From positions 1-64,000 of the forward strand of contig JBBQZO010000030.1 of assembly GCA_038207625.1 (NCBI GenBank): a stretch of DNA of 64,000 bases, given 5' to 3'. Made by a program: the position numbers and the translations under genes. Below the pieces are notes generated by a model. That model saw nothing but the letters and a program-made list of their open reading frames with translations, was not told the origin of the DNA and did no database searches. Source of the stretch: JBBQZO01 sp038207625 (GTDB lineage: Bacteria; Pseudomonadota; Gammaproteobacteria; Burkholderiales; Burkholderiaceae_D). Shown here piece by piece: positions 16,861-24,573 of this stretch (position 1 is the first letter of the stretch; each line of letters begins with the position of its first letter).

Positions 16861-17748
16861 TTACGCGGCTGCGGTGGTGGTCTGCGTGCGACGCAGTTGC
16901 AGGAAGTAGACGTCTTCCAGATCCGGTTCGACCAGCTTGAAACCGTCGTCCGGTTGGGATGATGCGAACACATTAATTTGCGGCTTGCCGGCCACCAGCT
17001 TGGTCGACAGCACGGTGAAGCGCTGCTGGTAGACGGGCAGTTCGGCCTCGCTGACGGCGCGCCGCCAGATCTGGCTCTTCAGACGATCGATCGCCACCTG
17101 CGGTTTGCCCTGGACCAGTACTTTTCCCTGTCCGATCATGGCCATGTTCGGACACAGGTCGGTGACGTCTTCCACGATGTGGGTCGACAGGATGACGACG
17201 ACGTTCTCGCCGATCTTGGCGAGCAGGTTCAGGAAACGGTTGCGCTCATCCGGGTCGAGGCCGGCGGTCGGCTCGTCGACGATGACCAGTTTGGGCGCGC
17301 CCAGCAGCGCCTGGGCGATGCCGAAGCGCTGGCGCATGCCGCCCGAATAACTAGCCACGGCGCGTTTGCGCGCATCCCACAGATTGGTCTGATGCAGCAG
17401 CCCTTCGACCATTTCCTTGCGTTCGCCCTGGTCGGTCAAGCCCTTAAGGACGGCGAAATGGTTCAGCAGTTCGAGCGCGCCAACCTTCGGGTAGACACCG
17501 AAATCCTGCGGCAGGTAGCCAAGCTGGCGGCGCAAGCCTTGCTTGTCCTTGAGCACGTCGAGGCCGTTGAAATGGATGCTGCCGCTGTCGGGATCCTGCA
17601 GCGTGGCGATGGTGCGCATCAGCGATGACTTGCCGGCGCCATTCGGCCCGAGCAAGCCAAACAGGCCAGTTGGGATCTCAAGGCTGACGTCGTTGGTCGC
17701 GTGCACGCCGTTGGGGTAGGTCTTGTTGAGGTGTTTGATCGATAGCAT
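16861..17748 (-). CDS. ABC transporter ATP-binding protein partnering the M1-fused permease
   Basis: 295 residues from ATG 17748 with GGGAG upstream; in-frame codons further up lack similarity. Walker A GPNGAGKS at 34-41, Q loop in LGYLPQDFGVYPKVG, signature YSGGMRQRFG, Walker B LVIVDEPTAGLD, and the switch His in STHIVED. This is the ABC-2 exporter class. It is the first gene of a two-gene operon with the permease-peptidase 10 bases downstream. Confidence 0.94.
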   Translation of the reverse strand: MLSIKHLNKTYPNGVHATNDVSLEIPTGLFGLLGPNGAGKSSLMRTIATLQDPDSGSIHFNGLDVLKDKQGLRRQLGYLPQDFGVYPKVGALELLNHFAVLKGLTDQGERKEMVEGLLHQTNLWDARKRAVASYSGGMRQRFGIAQALLGAPKLVIVDEPTAGLDPDERNRFLNLLAKIGENVVVILSTHIVEDVTDLCPNMAMIGQGKVLVQGKPQVAIDRLKSQIWRRAVSEAELPVYQQRFTVLSTKLVAGKPQINVFASSQPDDGFKLVEPDLEDVYFLQLRRTQTTTAAA

Positions 17749-17810
17749 GAGACGCGCTCCCTGGTGAGTTGATGGGGGTAGCGTAGCGCTGCACGGCGCG
17801 CCCGGCCATC

Positions 17811-17955
17811 GATCAAAAACGAGTGGCCGCTGGTCGTGTTGAACGGTCAAAAACCGGGATGAGTGGCCGGCCGACAGCGCGCCTGGCGATCATCGTCGTC
17901 TTTCACGTGACGCGCCCCAGCGCGAGCCCCGGCCGCCCAGACGTCGCACCGTTCA
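17811..17955. promoter_or_regulatory. Repeat-containing control region with LytTR-like sites
   Basis: Two direct copies of a composite element lie upstream of the ABC/M1 operon: GATCAAAAAC+GAGTGGCCG (17811-17829) and GGTCAAAAAC, six bases, GAGTGGCCG (17845-17869). Between them ACCGTTCA occurs on the minus strand (17840-17847), and again on the plus strand at 17948-17955. ACCGTTCA fits the core of the [TA][AC][CA]GTTN[AG][TG] pattern described for LytTR regulators. The whole 17749-18074 gap holds no gene. Confidence 0.4.
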
Positions 17956-18007
17956 CGCCGCCGCGGCGCAGTTGAGCCATTGATTTATCCGCTCCGTCGG
18001 TATTGCG

Positions 18008-18036
18008 TTGACTGTGCATTCGATGATGAATAGTAT
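18008..18036 (+). promoter_or_regulatory. Sigma-70 promoter of the alpha/beta hydrolase gene
   Basis: TTGACT (18008-18013) and TAGTAT (18031-18036) with a 17-base spacer, about 30 bases before an AGAGGA ribosome site and the ATG at 18075. Confidence 0.75.
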
Positions 18037-18074
18037 TCAAACTTAGTTAATTTTCAATCACCATCAGAGGAACT

Positions 18075-19163
18075 ATGCCAAAGACGCCCGCCTTATTTGC
18101 CGCGTTGCTGTTTGCGTTTGTCGCCACCAGCGCCAGCGCCCAGACGCCGCCCCACGATGCAAAAACGGCGCCGCCGAAGGTGAGCGCGCGCGCGTGCGCG
18201 AATCCGGCGCAGAGAATCGACGAGGAGTCGTTCGTGCCGATCGGCGGCATCGCACAATGGGTGACGATCAAGGGCAGCAGCTGCGCCAATCCGGTGATCC
18301 TGATCGTGCACGGCGGGCCGGGCAATCCGAACACGCCGTTCGCCAACGCGCTGTACGGCGCGTGGGAAAAAGACTTCACCATCGTCCAGTGGGACCAGCG
18401 CGGCGCGGGCATGACGTTTGGCAAAAACAAGCCGGCGGAGGACGACAAACTCACGCTCGAATTGATGCGCGACGACGGCCTGGCTGTGGCCAGCTACGTG
18501 CAGGCCCACCTGGGCAAGCGCAAGCTCATTCTGATGGGCGGCTCGTGGAGCTCGATCCTCGGCGTGTACATGGTCAAAGCCCAGCCGGACCTGTTCTATG
18601 CGTATATCGGCTCGTCGCACATGGTCGGCTATATCCAGAACCAGAGCACCACCTACGCCAGCCTGATGGCGCTGGCGCGCACCGCCGGCGACACCGACTC
18701 GGTGGACAAGCTTGAAGCGCTGGGTGCGCCGCCGTGGACCAATCCGCGCAATTTCGGCATCATGCGGCGCGTCGATCGCAAGTACGAGGCCTTGCGAACC
18801 GATCCGGCGCCCAAGGCGTGGTGGGATCTGACGCCGGCGTACACGACCCCGAAGGCGCAGGCCGACTATGAAGGCGGCGAGGATTATTCCTTTCTGCAGT
18901 TTGTCGGCCTCAAGGGCGACGGCATGTTCGCGCAGGTCGATCTGCCCAAGCTGGGCCCGCGCTTCGAGCTGCCGTTCTTCATGATCCAGGGTGCCGAAGA
19001 TCTGCTGACCTTGCCGGCCATCTCGCGCCGCTATTTCGACAGCATCAGCGCGCCGCAAAAAGAATTTGTGCTGGTGCCGCGCGCCGGTCACGATCCCAAT
19101 GTGCCGCTGCTGAACGCCCAGTTCAAGGTTCTGAAAGAGCGCGTGCTTCCCTTGGTCAACTAG
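18075..19163 (+). CDS. Secreted alpha/beta hydrolase, proline iminopeptidase-like
   Basis: 362 residues with a signal peptide (LLFAFVATSASA, cleavage near 22). Oxyanion-hole motif HGGPGN at 79-84, WDQRGAGMTFG near 106-116, nucleophile in GGSWSS (Ser about 157), the likely acid in GAEDLL near 310 and the His in RAGHDPN near 340, the pattern of S33 prolyl aminopeptidase relatives. The signal peptide points to the periplasm, unlike cytoplasmic Pip. The substrate is unknown. It has its own promoter and stands alone; the 235 bases behind it hold no clear gene. Confidence 0.88.
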   Translation: MPKTPALFAALLFAFVATSASAQTPPHDAKTAPPKVSARACANPAQRIDEESFVPIGGIAQWVTIKGSSCANPVILIVHGGPGNPNTPFANALYGAWEKDFTIVQWDQRGAGMTFGKNKPAEDDKLTLELMRDDGLAVASYVQAHLGKRKLILMGGSWSSILGVYMVKAQPDLFYAYIGSSHMVGYIQNQSTTYASLMALARTAGDTDSVDKLEALGAPPWTNPRNFGIMRRVDRKYEALRTDPAPKAWWDLTPAYTTPKAQADYEGGEDYSFLQFVGLKGDGMFAQVDLPKLGPRFELPFFMIQGAEDLLTLPAISRRYFDSISAPQKEFVLVPRAGHDPNVPLLNAQFKVLKERVLPLVN

Positions 19164-19398
19164 GAATGCAAACCGCTCGAGGGGGCGGCCGCGTGGCGAC
19201 GCACCGGCGCCCGCTTGTCGCCGCCTGCGACGACGCCAACGCCTGTGCGCCGTCACCTGCAATGCCGCCACGGCGGTAACAAGCAATATCGGCGTGGTGG
19301 AGCACCGCGAACATGGCCGGTTGCGTGGGCATGGACGACGTCGCGCACAGCGCTGCGCTTGCTCGGCAAGGCGGTGACGCGATGCTGCCGGCCAATGC

Positions 19399-19860
19399 TC
19401 AGGCGCGCGCCGCCGCCAACATCTTTCCCAGCGCGCCGCCGATTACCTTCTGCTGCTGAGCGCTCAAGTGCCCATCGTACAGTTGCGCGATCGCGGCCGA
19501 GTAATGCGGCCACATGGTCTTGCGCAGCGCCTTGCCGCGCGCGCTGAGCAGCGCAAACGCGCCGCGCCGGTCGTTCGGATCGGGCACGCGGCTGAGCAGC
19601 CCCTCCGCTTCGAGCCGGTCCACCAGGCGCGTCAGATTGCTGCGCGTGAGTACCACATGGTCGGCCAGTTCATGCATGCGCAGCTGATGCCCCGGCGCGC
19701 GTTCGAGCGCCCACAGCACGTCGTACCAGCTCAGCGAGGGCAGGTTCGCGTCGGCCAGGCGCTTTTCGATGGCATTGGTGAGCACCGCGTGGGCAGTTAA
19801 AAACAGCGGCCAGGAGGATGCCTCGGCCGCACCGCTCGGATTGTCTGTGGATGTCGTCAT
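19399..19860 (-). CDS. MarR-family transcriptional regulator
   Basis: 153 residues, winged helix-turn-helix dimer. The family core is visible as LSWYDVLWALERAPGHQLRM, LADHVVLTRSNLTRLVDRLEAEGLL and the wing VPDPNDRRGAFALL. ATG 19860 is preferred over a TTG two codons upstream. It is divergent from the DoxX-GST pair, and the 86-base gap is packed with TTGCAA palindromes, so it should repress both directions. Confidence 0.93.
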   Translation of the reverse strand: MTTSTDNPSGAAEASSWPLFLTAHAVLTNAIEKRLADANLPSLSWYDVLWALERAPGHQLRMHELADHVVLTRSNLTRLVDRLEAEGLLSRVPDPNDRRGAFALLSARGKALRKTMWPHYSAAIAQLYDGHLSAQQQKVIGGALGKMLAAARA

Positions 19861-19870
19861 GTGCAAATAT

Positions 19871-19926
19871 TAGTTGCAAATGCAATTACCTGCAACTAGA
19901 ATTCCTATATCGTTGCAATTGCAACG
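19871..19926. promoter_or_regulatory. MarR operator region: two TTGCA palindromes
   Basis: TAGTTGCA (19871-19878) is repeated inverted as TGCAACTA (19891-19898), and CGTTGCAATTGCAACG (19911-19926) is a perfect 16-base palindrome. Extra TGCAA half sites fill the gap. This fits two dimer sites for the adjacent MarR protein. Confidence 0.8.
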
Positions 19927-19946
19927 ACATTCGATAAGGAGATTCC

Positions 19947-20360
19947 ATGTTGCCCACCGCATTCCAACAACCTGCCATTGGCCTGGCGCTGCTGCGTGTC
20001 AGTCTGGCTCTGATGTGGCTGTCCCATGCGTTGCTCAAGCTGCTGGTATTTACGATGCCCGGCACCAGCGCGTTCTTCGTCGCCCAGGGTTTGCCGGGCG
20101 CGCTGGCGTACCCGGTGGTGGCGGCCGAACTGCTGGGCGGCGCCGCGATACTGTTCGGTTGGCACGCGCGCCTGGCGTCGCTGCTGTTGCTGCCGATTTT
20201 GCTGGGCGCGCTCAAGGTCCATGCTGCCAACGGCTGGGTGTTTACCAGCGCCGGCGGCGGCTGGGAATATCCCTTGTTCCTCGCGCTCGCAACGCTGGTG
20301 CATGTGCTCAGCGGCGACGGCGCATTTGCCTGGGGCGGCCGGCGCGGAGCAGGCGCATGA
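19947..20360 (+). CDS. DoxX-family membrane protein
   Basis: 137 residues with four hydrophobic segments and the DoxX layout: RVSLALMWLSHALLKL at the N-terminus, FVAQGLPGALAYPVVAAELLGG in the middle, LLPILLGALKVHAANGW later. Members sit in the inner membrane and are often tied to oxidative or thiol stress. GGAG lies upstream of the ATG. The stop overlaps the next start (ATGA at 20357-20360), so it is co-translated with a glutathione S-transferase. Confidence 0.9.
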   Translation: MLPTAFQQPAIGLALLRVSLALMWLSHALLKLLVFTMPGTSAFFVAQGLPGALAYPVVAAELLGGAAILFGWHARLASLLLLPILLGALKVHAANGWVFTSAGGGWEYPLFLALATLVHVLSGDGAFAWGGRRGAGA

Positions 20361-21022
20361 CGCGCGCTGCGCTGGAACTGGTTAGTCATGTGCTGTGCCC
20401 CTACGCGCAGCGGGTGGCCATCGTGCTTGCCGAAAAACGGCTGCCGTTCGTGCGCACCGATATCGACCTGTCAGAGCGGCCGGCGTGGTTTTCCGCGCTG
20501 TCGCCAACCGGCAAAGTGCCCTTGCTGCGGGTGGGCGAGGCGGTGTTGTTCGAATCGGCCGCGATCTGCGACTTCCTCGACGAAACCGAGGCGCCGCAAC
20601 TGCATCCGCAAGATGCGCTGCAGCGCGCGCGCCACCGCGGCTGGATCGAATTCGCCTCCGCCATGCTGGCCTTGATCGGCCGTCTGTACAACGCCCCCGA
20701 CAGCGCCGCTTTTGAGCGCGAACGGGCCGCGCTCGACGCGCGCTTTGGCGTGCTCGACGCGGCGCTGGGCGCCGGTCCGTATTTTGCCGGCAGCCAGTTC
20801 TCGCTGGTCGATGCGGCGTTCGCCCCCGTGCTGCGCTACTTCGAGGTGTTCGACCAATTCGTCGACCTGCGCCTGTTCGAGACCCGCCCGGCGCTGCGCA
20901 GTTGGCGCGCGGCGCTGGCCGGTCGGGCGTCCGTGGTCGCGGCGGTCGGCGCCGATTATCCGGCGCTGCTGCGCGCTTTCCTCGCTGCGCGGCGCGCGCA
21001 CGTGTCGACGCTGATCGCCTAA
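20357..21022 (+). CDS. Glutathione S-transferase, Cys-type (omega/SspA-like)
   Basis: 221 residues. The thioredoxin fold opens with LELVSHVLCPYAQRVAIVL, where Cys takes the catalytic place as in omega-like or dehydroascorbate-reducing enzymes; the cis-Pro and glutathione contacts are in GKVPLLRVG and FESAAICDFLDE. A helical domain follows (SQFSLVDAAFAPVLRYFEV). It is coupled to DoxX by a four-base overlap and its last four bases overlap the convergent YciI gene. Probably MarR-controlled. Confidence 0.9.
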   Translation: MTRAALELVSHVLCPYAQRVAIVLAEKRLPFVRTDIDLSERPAWFSALSPTGKVPLLRVGEAVLFESAAICDFLDETEAPQLHPQDALQRARHRGWIEFASAMLALIGRLYNAPDSAAFERERAALDARFGVLDAALGAGPYFAGSQFSLVDAAFAPVLRYFEVFDQFVDLRLFETRPALRSWRAALAGRASVVAAVGADYPALLRAFLAARRAHVSTLIA

Positions 21023-21309
21023 GCGAGCGTCAGCGAAGCGAGCGCCGGTTGGGTCAGTTTGCAGGCGAATTCGATGATCTGATACTCGGCCACGCCGGCC
21101 CGCACATACGCGTCTTCGGCCAGGATCTCCATCAGGCGCGCGCGCTCGATGTCTTGCGCGGCGATGACACCGCCCAGGCCGCTCGGTTTCGGGCCGGCGA
21201 ACAGAAACGTGCCTTCGCCGACGTGCTGGGCAAGCCATGCTCCGTGGCTGGCAATGTGGGGTTCCACCTGGGACGGTGGTTTGAGATAGCTGACGTTGAG
21301 GATAAACAT
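21019..21309 (-). CDS. YciI-family protein
   Basis: 96 residues from ATG 21309. The ferredoxin-like fold is recognisable: MFILNVSYLKPPSQVEPHIASHGAWL, FLFAGPKPSGLGGVIAA and EDAYVRAGVAEYQIIEF. The His-Asp pair of YciI hydrolases is partly present (H in HIASHG; D in AEDAYV). The biochemical role is not established. It is convergent with the GST gene, overlapping by four bases, and divergent from the LysR gene at 21434. Confidence 0.88.
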   Translation of the reverse strand: MFILNVSYLKPPSQVEPHIASHGAWLAQHVGEGTFLFAGPKPSGLGGVIAAQDIERARLMEILAEDAYVRAGVAEYQIIEFACKLTQPALASLTLA

Positions 21310-21433
21310 AGGATTCCTTTGTGATGAAGGTGGACTTGCCGGCGCGACGGCGCGGGCAAGTAACAAGTATCATTCCTGCTCCAGCTTTGATAAAGTGTTG
21401 CTCGCTTGATTCAGTCAACACTCAGGGTTCACT

Positions 21434-22351
21434 ATGCTCGATCGATTCACCAGCATGGCCGTGTTCATTTGCGCGGCCGACCGGCGCAGTTTCGCCGCCG
21501 CCGCAGAAGTATTCGGCATCTCACCGACCATGGTGGGCAAGCATGTGCGCTTCCTCGAAGAGCGGGTTGGCGCCACGCTGCTCAACCGCACCACGCGCCA
21601 GCAGTCGCTCACCGAACTGGGACGCATCTACTACGCGCGCTGCGTCCAGTTGCTGGCCGACGCCGAGCTGGCCGACGCCTGCGCCGACGAGATGCGCGTG
21701 TCGCCGCGCGGCCTGCTGAAGATCAACGCGCCGGTGTCGTTTGGCAGCGCCCGGCTGGCGCCCGCGCTGGCCGGCTACCTGAGTGCGCATCCCGACGTGG
21801 CGCTCGACCTGACGCTGTCGGATCGGGTTGTCGATCTGGTCGAGGAAGGCTATGAAGCGGCCATCCGCATCGGCGCGCTGGCCGATTCGAGCATGATCGC
21901 GCGCACCTTGCAGCCGTATCGGATGTGGTTGTGCGCGGCGCCCGCCTATCTGGCGCGCGCCGGCACGCCGGCCACGGCGCAGCAGCTGGCCGGCCACGAT
22001 TGCCTGGGCTTCGGATACTGGAAGAAGGCCGGCGTGTGGACCTTGCGCAAGGATGGCCACGCCGAAGATGTTGCGGTGCACGGGCGCTTCACGGTCAACA
22101 ACGGCCAGGCGCTGCGCACGGCGGCCATCGCCGGAATGGGCATCATCATGCAGCCGGAAGTGCTGGTGGGCGACGATGTCGCGGCCGGACGCCTGTTGCG
22201 CATCCTGCCCGAGTACGCGCTGCCGGCCCGCCCGATGCATCTGGTCTACCTGGCCGACCGGCGCCCCACGCCGAAGCTGCGCAGTTTCATCGATTTCATC
22301 GTCGCCACGTTCGGCCATGACGGCCCGCCCGATCACGACGCCATGGTGTGA
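21434..22351 (+). CDS. LysR-family transcriptional regulator
   Basis: 305 residues: helix-turn-helix about 1-60 (SMAVFICAADRRSFAAAAE, ISPTMVGKHVRFLEERVG) and effector domain 90-290 (VVDLVEEGYEAAIRIGAL). It is the CrgA/DsdC-like group found all over Burkholderiales. It is divergent from the small YciI gene, its likely target. Behind it, 22352-22489 is a GC-rich stretch of loose repeats around CCGGCGCC with no gene. Confidence 0.92.
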   Translation: MLDRFTSMAVFICAADRRSFAAAAEVFGISPTMVGKHVRFLEERVGATLLNRTTRQQSLTELGRIYYARCVQLLADAELADACADEMRVSPRGLLKINAPVSFGSARLAPALAGYLSAHPDVALDLTLSDRVVDLVEEGYEAAIRIGALADSSMIARTLQPYRMWLCAAPAYLARAGTPATAQQLAGHDCLGFGYWKKAGVWTLRKDGHAEDVAVHGRFTVNNGQALRTAAIAGMGIIMQPEVLVGDDVAAGRLLRILPEYALPARPMHLVYLADRRPTPKLRSFIDFIVATFGHDGPPDHDAMV

Positions 22352-22489
22352 CGACGCGCCCGCCCGGCAAGCACGCCGGCTTCCATGCGGGCGCCGGTGC
22401 GCAACCCAGCGCCAACCTCGATCGCGCTGCTAAAGCCGGCGCCAATCCCGACACCGGTCGCTAAAGCGGCGCGGATGCCGACAGCGGCG

Positions 22490-24058
22490 CTACAGCCGGT
22501 GCAGGCCGGGCCGGCCGGCCTCGACGCGAAATGTGGCCAGCGGCGCGATCGCGCTGCGCGCATCGTGCACGTCGGCGAGCGCCATGAAACTGACAGTGGC
22601 CGCCGCCGGCGCCACGTCAAGCAGCATGAAGCCGCGCTTGTCGCTGCGGCCAAATTGCAGATGCGGATTGTCGGCCAGGTAGCGCGCCGTGCGCTCTTGC
22701 GGGCGCGAGCTCGACGTGATCGAGGTGCCGCAAAATTCGCTGGCCACGACCCGGTTGCTGGACGACACAGGGCGGTCGAAGTCGGCGCGCAGATCGGCCG
22801 CGTAAAACGTGTGCACGTCGCCCGACAGCACCAGCGCATTGGCGGTCTTGCTGCGTGCGATCTGGTCGAGCAGGCGGCGGCGCGCCGCCGGGTAACCGTC
22901 CCAGCCGTCGGTCCAGAAGCGCCCGCCGCCCGGTGTCGTGATCGGCAGCTGGCTGGCCTGGGCCATCAGCGTTTGCTGGGCGATGATGTTCCAGCGCGCG
23001 CGCGATGACGCCAGATTGTCCGCCAGCCAGGCCTCCTGCGCGCGTCCCAGCATCGAGCGGGCCGGGTCCTGCAACGCGCGGCATTCGGAACGCGTCACCG
23101 CCGCCGAGCCGCCGCGTCCGGGTGGCAGACAGGCTTCGTGCGCGCGGTACTGGCGCGTGTCGAGCAGGTGCAGGCGCGCCAGCCGGCCCCAGTCGAAACA
23201 CTGGTAGACGCGCATCGCGCCGAACGCCCGCGTGTCGGCCAGGCGCACCGGCATGTGCTCGTAGAACGCCTGGTAGGCGCCGGCGCGGCGCTGCAGAAAA
23301 TGCGCATCGAGCCGCTCGTCGCTGTCGTTGGCGTAGTCGTTGGCCACCTCGTGGTCGTCCCAGGTGACGATCCACGGAGCCGCCAGATGCGCCGCCTGCA
23401 GGTCCGGGTCGCTTTTGTACTGGGCGTAGCGGGCGCGGTAATCGGCCAGCGTGAAGCATTCGTTGGCGTACTGCGACGTGAGCGGGTGGGTGAGCCGGTA
23501 CGGCCCCCATTCGTAGATGTAGTCGCCCAGGAAAGCGACCAGGTCGGGCGCGGCGGCAGCGATGTGGCGGTGCGCGGCGTAGCTGCCAAACTCCCAGTGC
23601 TGGCAGGATGCGGCCACCAGCTTGAGCCGCTCGGGCAGCGCGTCGGGCGCGGGCGCGGTGCGGGTGCGCCCCACCGGGCTGGCCGCGTCGCCGCTGAAAA
23701 AGCGGTACCAGTACCAGCGCGCGGGCTGCAGGCCGGTGACGTCAACATGGACGCTGTGCGCCAGTTGCGGCGCCGCGCTGGCGGTGCCGCGCGCGACGAT
23801 GCGCGCGAACGCCTCGTCCTCGGCCACCTCCCAGCGCAGCGCGAAGGCCAACGCCGGCATCGCCGCCGCGTTCAAGGGATCAAACAGGATGCGCGTCCAG
23901 ATCACCACGGAGGTGGGCAGCGGCGCGCCAGACGCGACCCCGAGGCTGAACGGATAGGCCGCGCCGCCCGCGCGTGCGGCCACCTGCGGCATCGCGGCGC
24001 CGAGCGCGGCCAGCGCCGCGATGCGCGCCGCGCCCAGCAGTACAATCCTGCGGTCCAT
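22490..24058 (-). CDS. phoD: PhoD-like alkaline phosphatase / phosphodiesterase
   Basis: 522 residues. N-terminus MDRRIVLLGAARIAALAALG has a short RR and a hydrophobic run, a possible Tat signal as usual for PhoD. The PhoD N-terminal domain (FSLGVASGAPLPTSVVIWTR) is followed by the metallophosphoesterase core: VAASCQHWEFGSY, FLGDYIYEWGP, TWDDHEVANDYAND and LSGDVHTFYAAD, which hold the Fe/Ca ligands. It hydrolyses phosphate mono- and diesters outside the cytoplasm. The thioesterase gene lies 9 bases upstream on the same strand. Confidence 0.93.
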   Translation of the reverse strand: MDRRIVLLGAARIAALAALGAAMPQVAARAGGAAYPFSLGVASGAPLPTSVVIWTRILFDPLNAAAMPALAFALRWEVAEDEAFARIVARGTASAAPQLAHSVHVDVTGLQPARWYWYRFFSGDAASPVGRTRTAPAPDALPERLKLVAASCQHWEFGSYAAHRHIAAAAPDLVAFLGDYIYEWGPYRLTHPLTSQYANECFTLADYRARYAQYKSDPDLQAAHLAAPWIVTWDDHEVANDYANDSDERLDAHFLQRRAGAYQAFYEHMPVRLADTRAFGAMRVYQCFDWGRLARLHLLDTRQYRAHEACLPPGRGGSAAVTRSECRALQDPARSMLGRAQEAWLADNLASSRARWNIIAQQTLMAQASQLPITTPGGGRFWTDGWDGYPAARRRLLDQIARSKTANALVLSGDVHTFYAADLRADFDRPVSSSNRVVASEFCGTSITSSSRPQERTARYLADNPHLQFGRSDKRGFMLLDVAPAAATVSFMALADVHDARSAIAPLATFRVEAGRPGLHRL

Positions 24059-24067
24059 GCGCGCCGC

Positions 24068-24511
24068 TTAGGACATCAAGCTTTCCAGCGGCGGCAGCTG
24101 GCGCGGCTTGCGGTCCGGCCCCGTGGCCACGTACACCAGCGTCGCCTCGGTGACCTTGACGGTGTCCGCCTGCAGGCGGTTGCGCTCGGCGTACACTTCC
24201 ACGTACACCGTCACCGAGGTGTTGCCGACCTTGACAATGTCGGCGTAAAACGACAGCAGATCGCCGACAAACACGGGGTTTTTGAACACGAAGGAGTTCA
24301 CCGCGATGGTCGCCACGCGGCCGTTGGCGCGCCGGGTGGCCGGCAGCGAGCCGGCGATGTCGACCTGGGCCATGATCCAGCCGCCGAACACATCGCCGTA
24401 GACGTTGGCGTCGGCCGGCGCCGGCATCACGCGCAGCTGCGGCATCTTTCCTTCAGGCAGACCGGGCAGGGCGGCCACAGGGGCGGGGGCGGTATTTTCG
24501 GGCGTGGTCAT
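24068..24511 (-). CDS. yciA: Acyl-CoA thioesterase, YciA-like hotdog protein
   Basis: 147 residues from ATG 24511. Single hotdog domain: PQLRVMPAPADANVYGDVFGGWIMAQVDIAG has the DVFGGW turn of YciA-type enzymes, then VATIAVNSFVFKNPVFVGD and YVEVYAER. It cleaves acyl-CoA esters in the cytoplasm. It is probably transcribed with phoD, and is divergent from the ABC exporter gene. Confidence 0.92.
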   Translation of the reverse strand: MTTPENTAPAPVAALPGLPEGKMPQLRVMPAPADANVYGDVFGGWIMAQVDIAGSLPATRRANGRVATIAVNSFVFKNPVFVGDLLSFYADIVKVGNTSVTVYVEVYAERNRLQADTVKVTEATLVYVATGPDRKPRQLPPLESLMS

Positions 24512-24573
24512 CGTGAATTCTCGTGAGGGGCTACAATCGTTCTCAATTGAACCATAGATTGCCACACTACGCC

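Noticed and set aside
22352..22489. Loose CCGGCGCC-type repeats behind the LysR gene
   Set aside because: Too irregular to define a unit; likely GC-rich low complexity.
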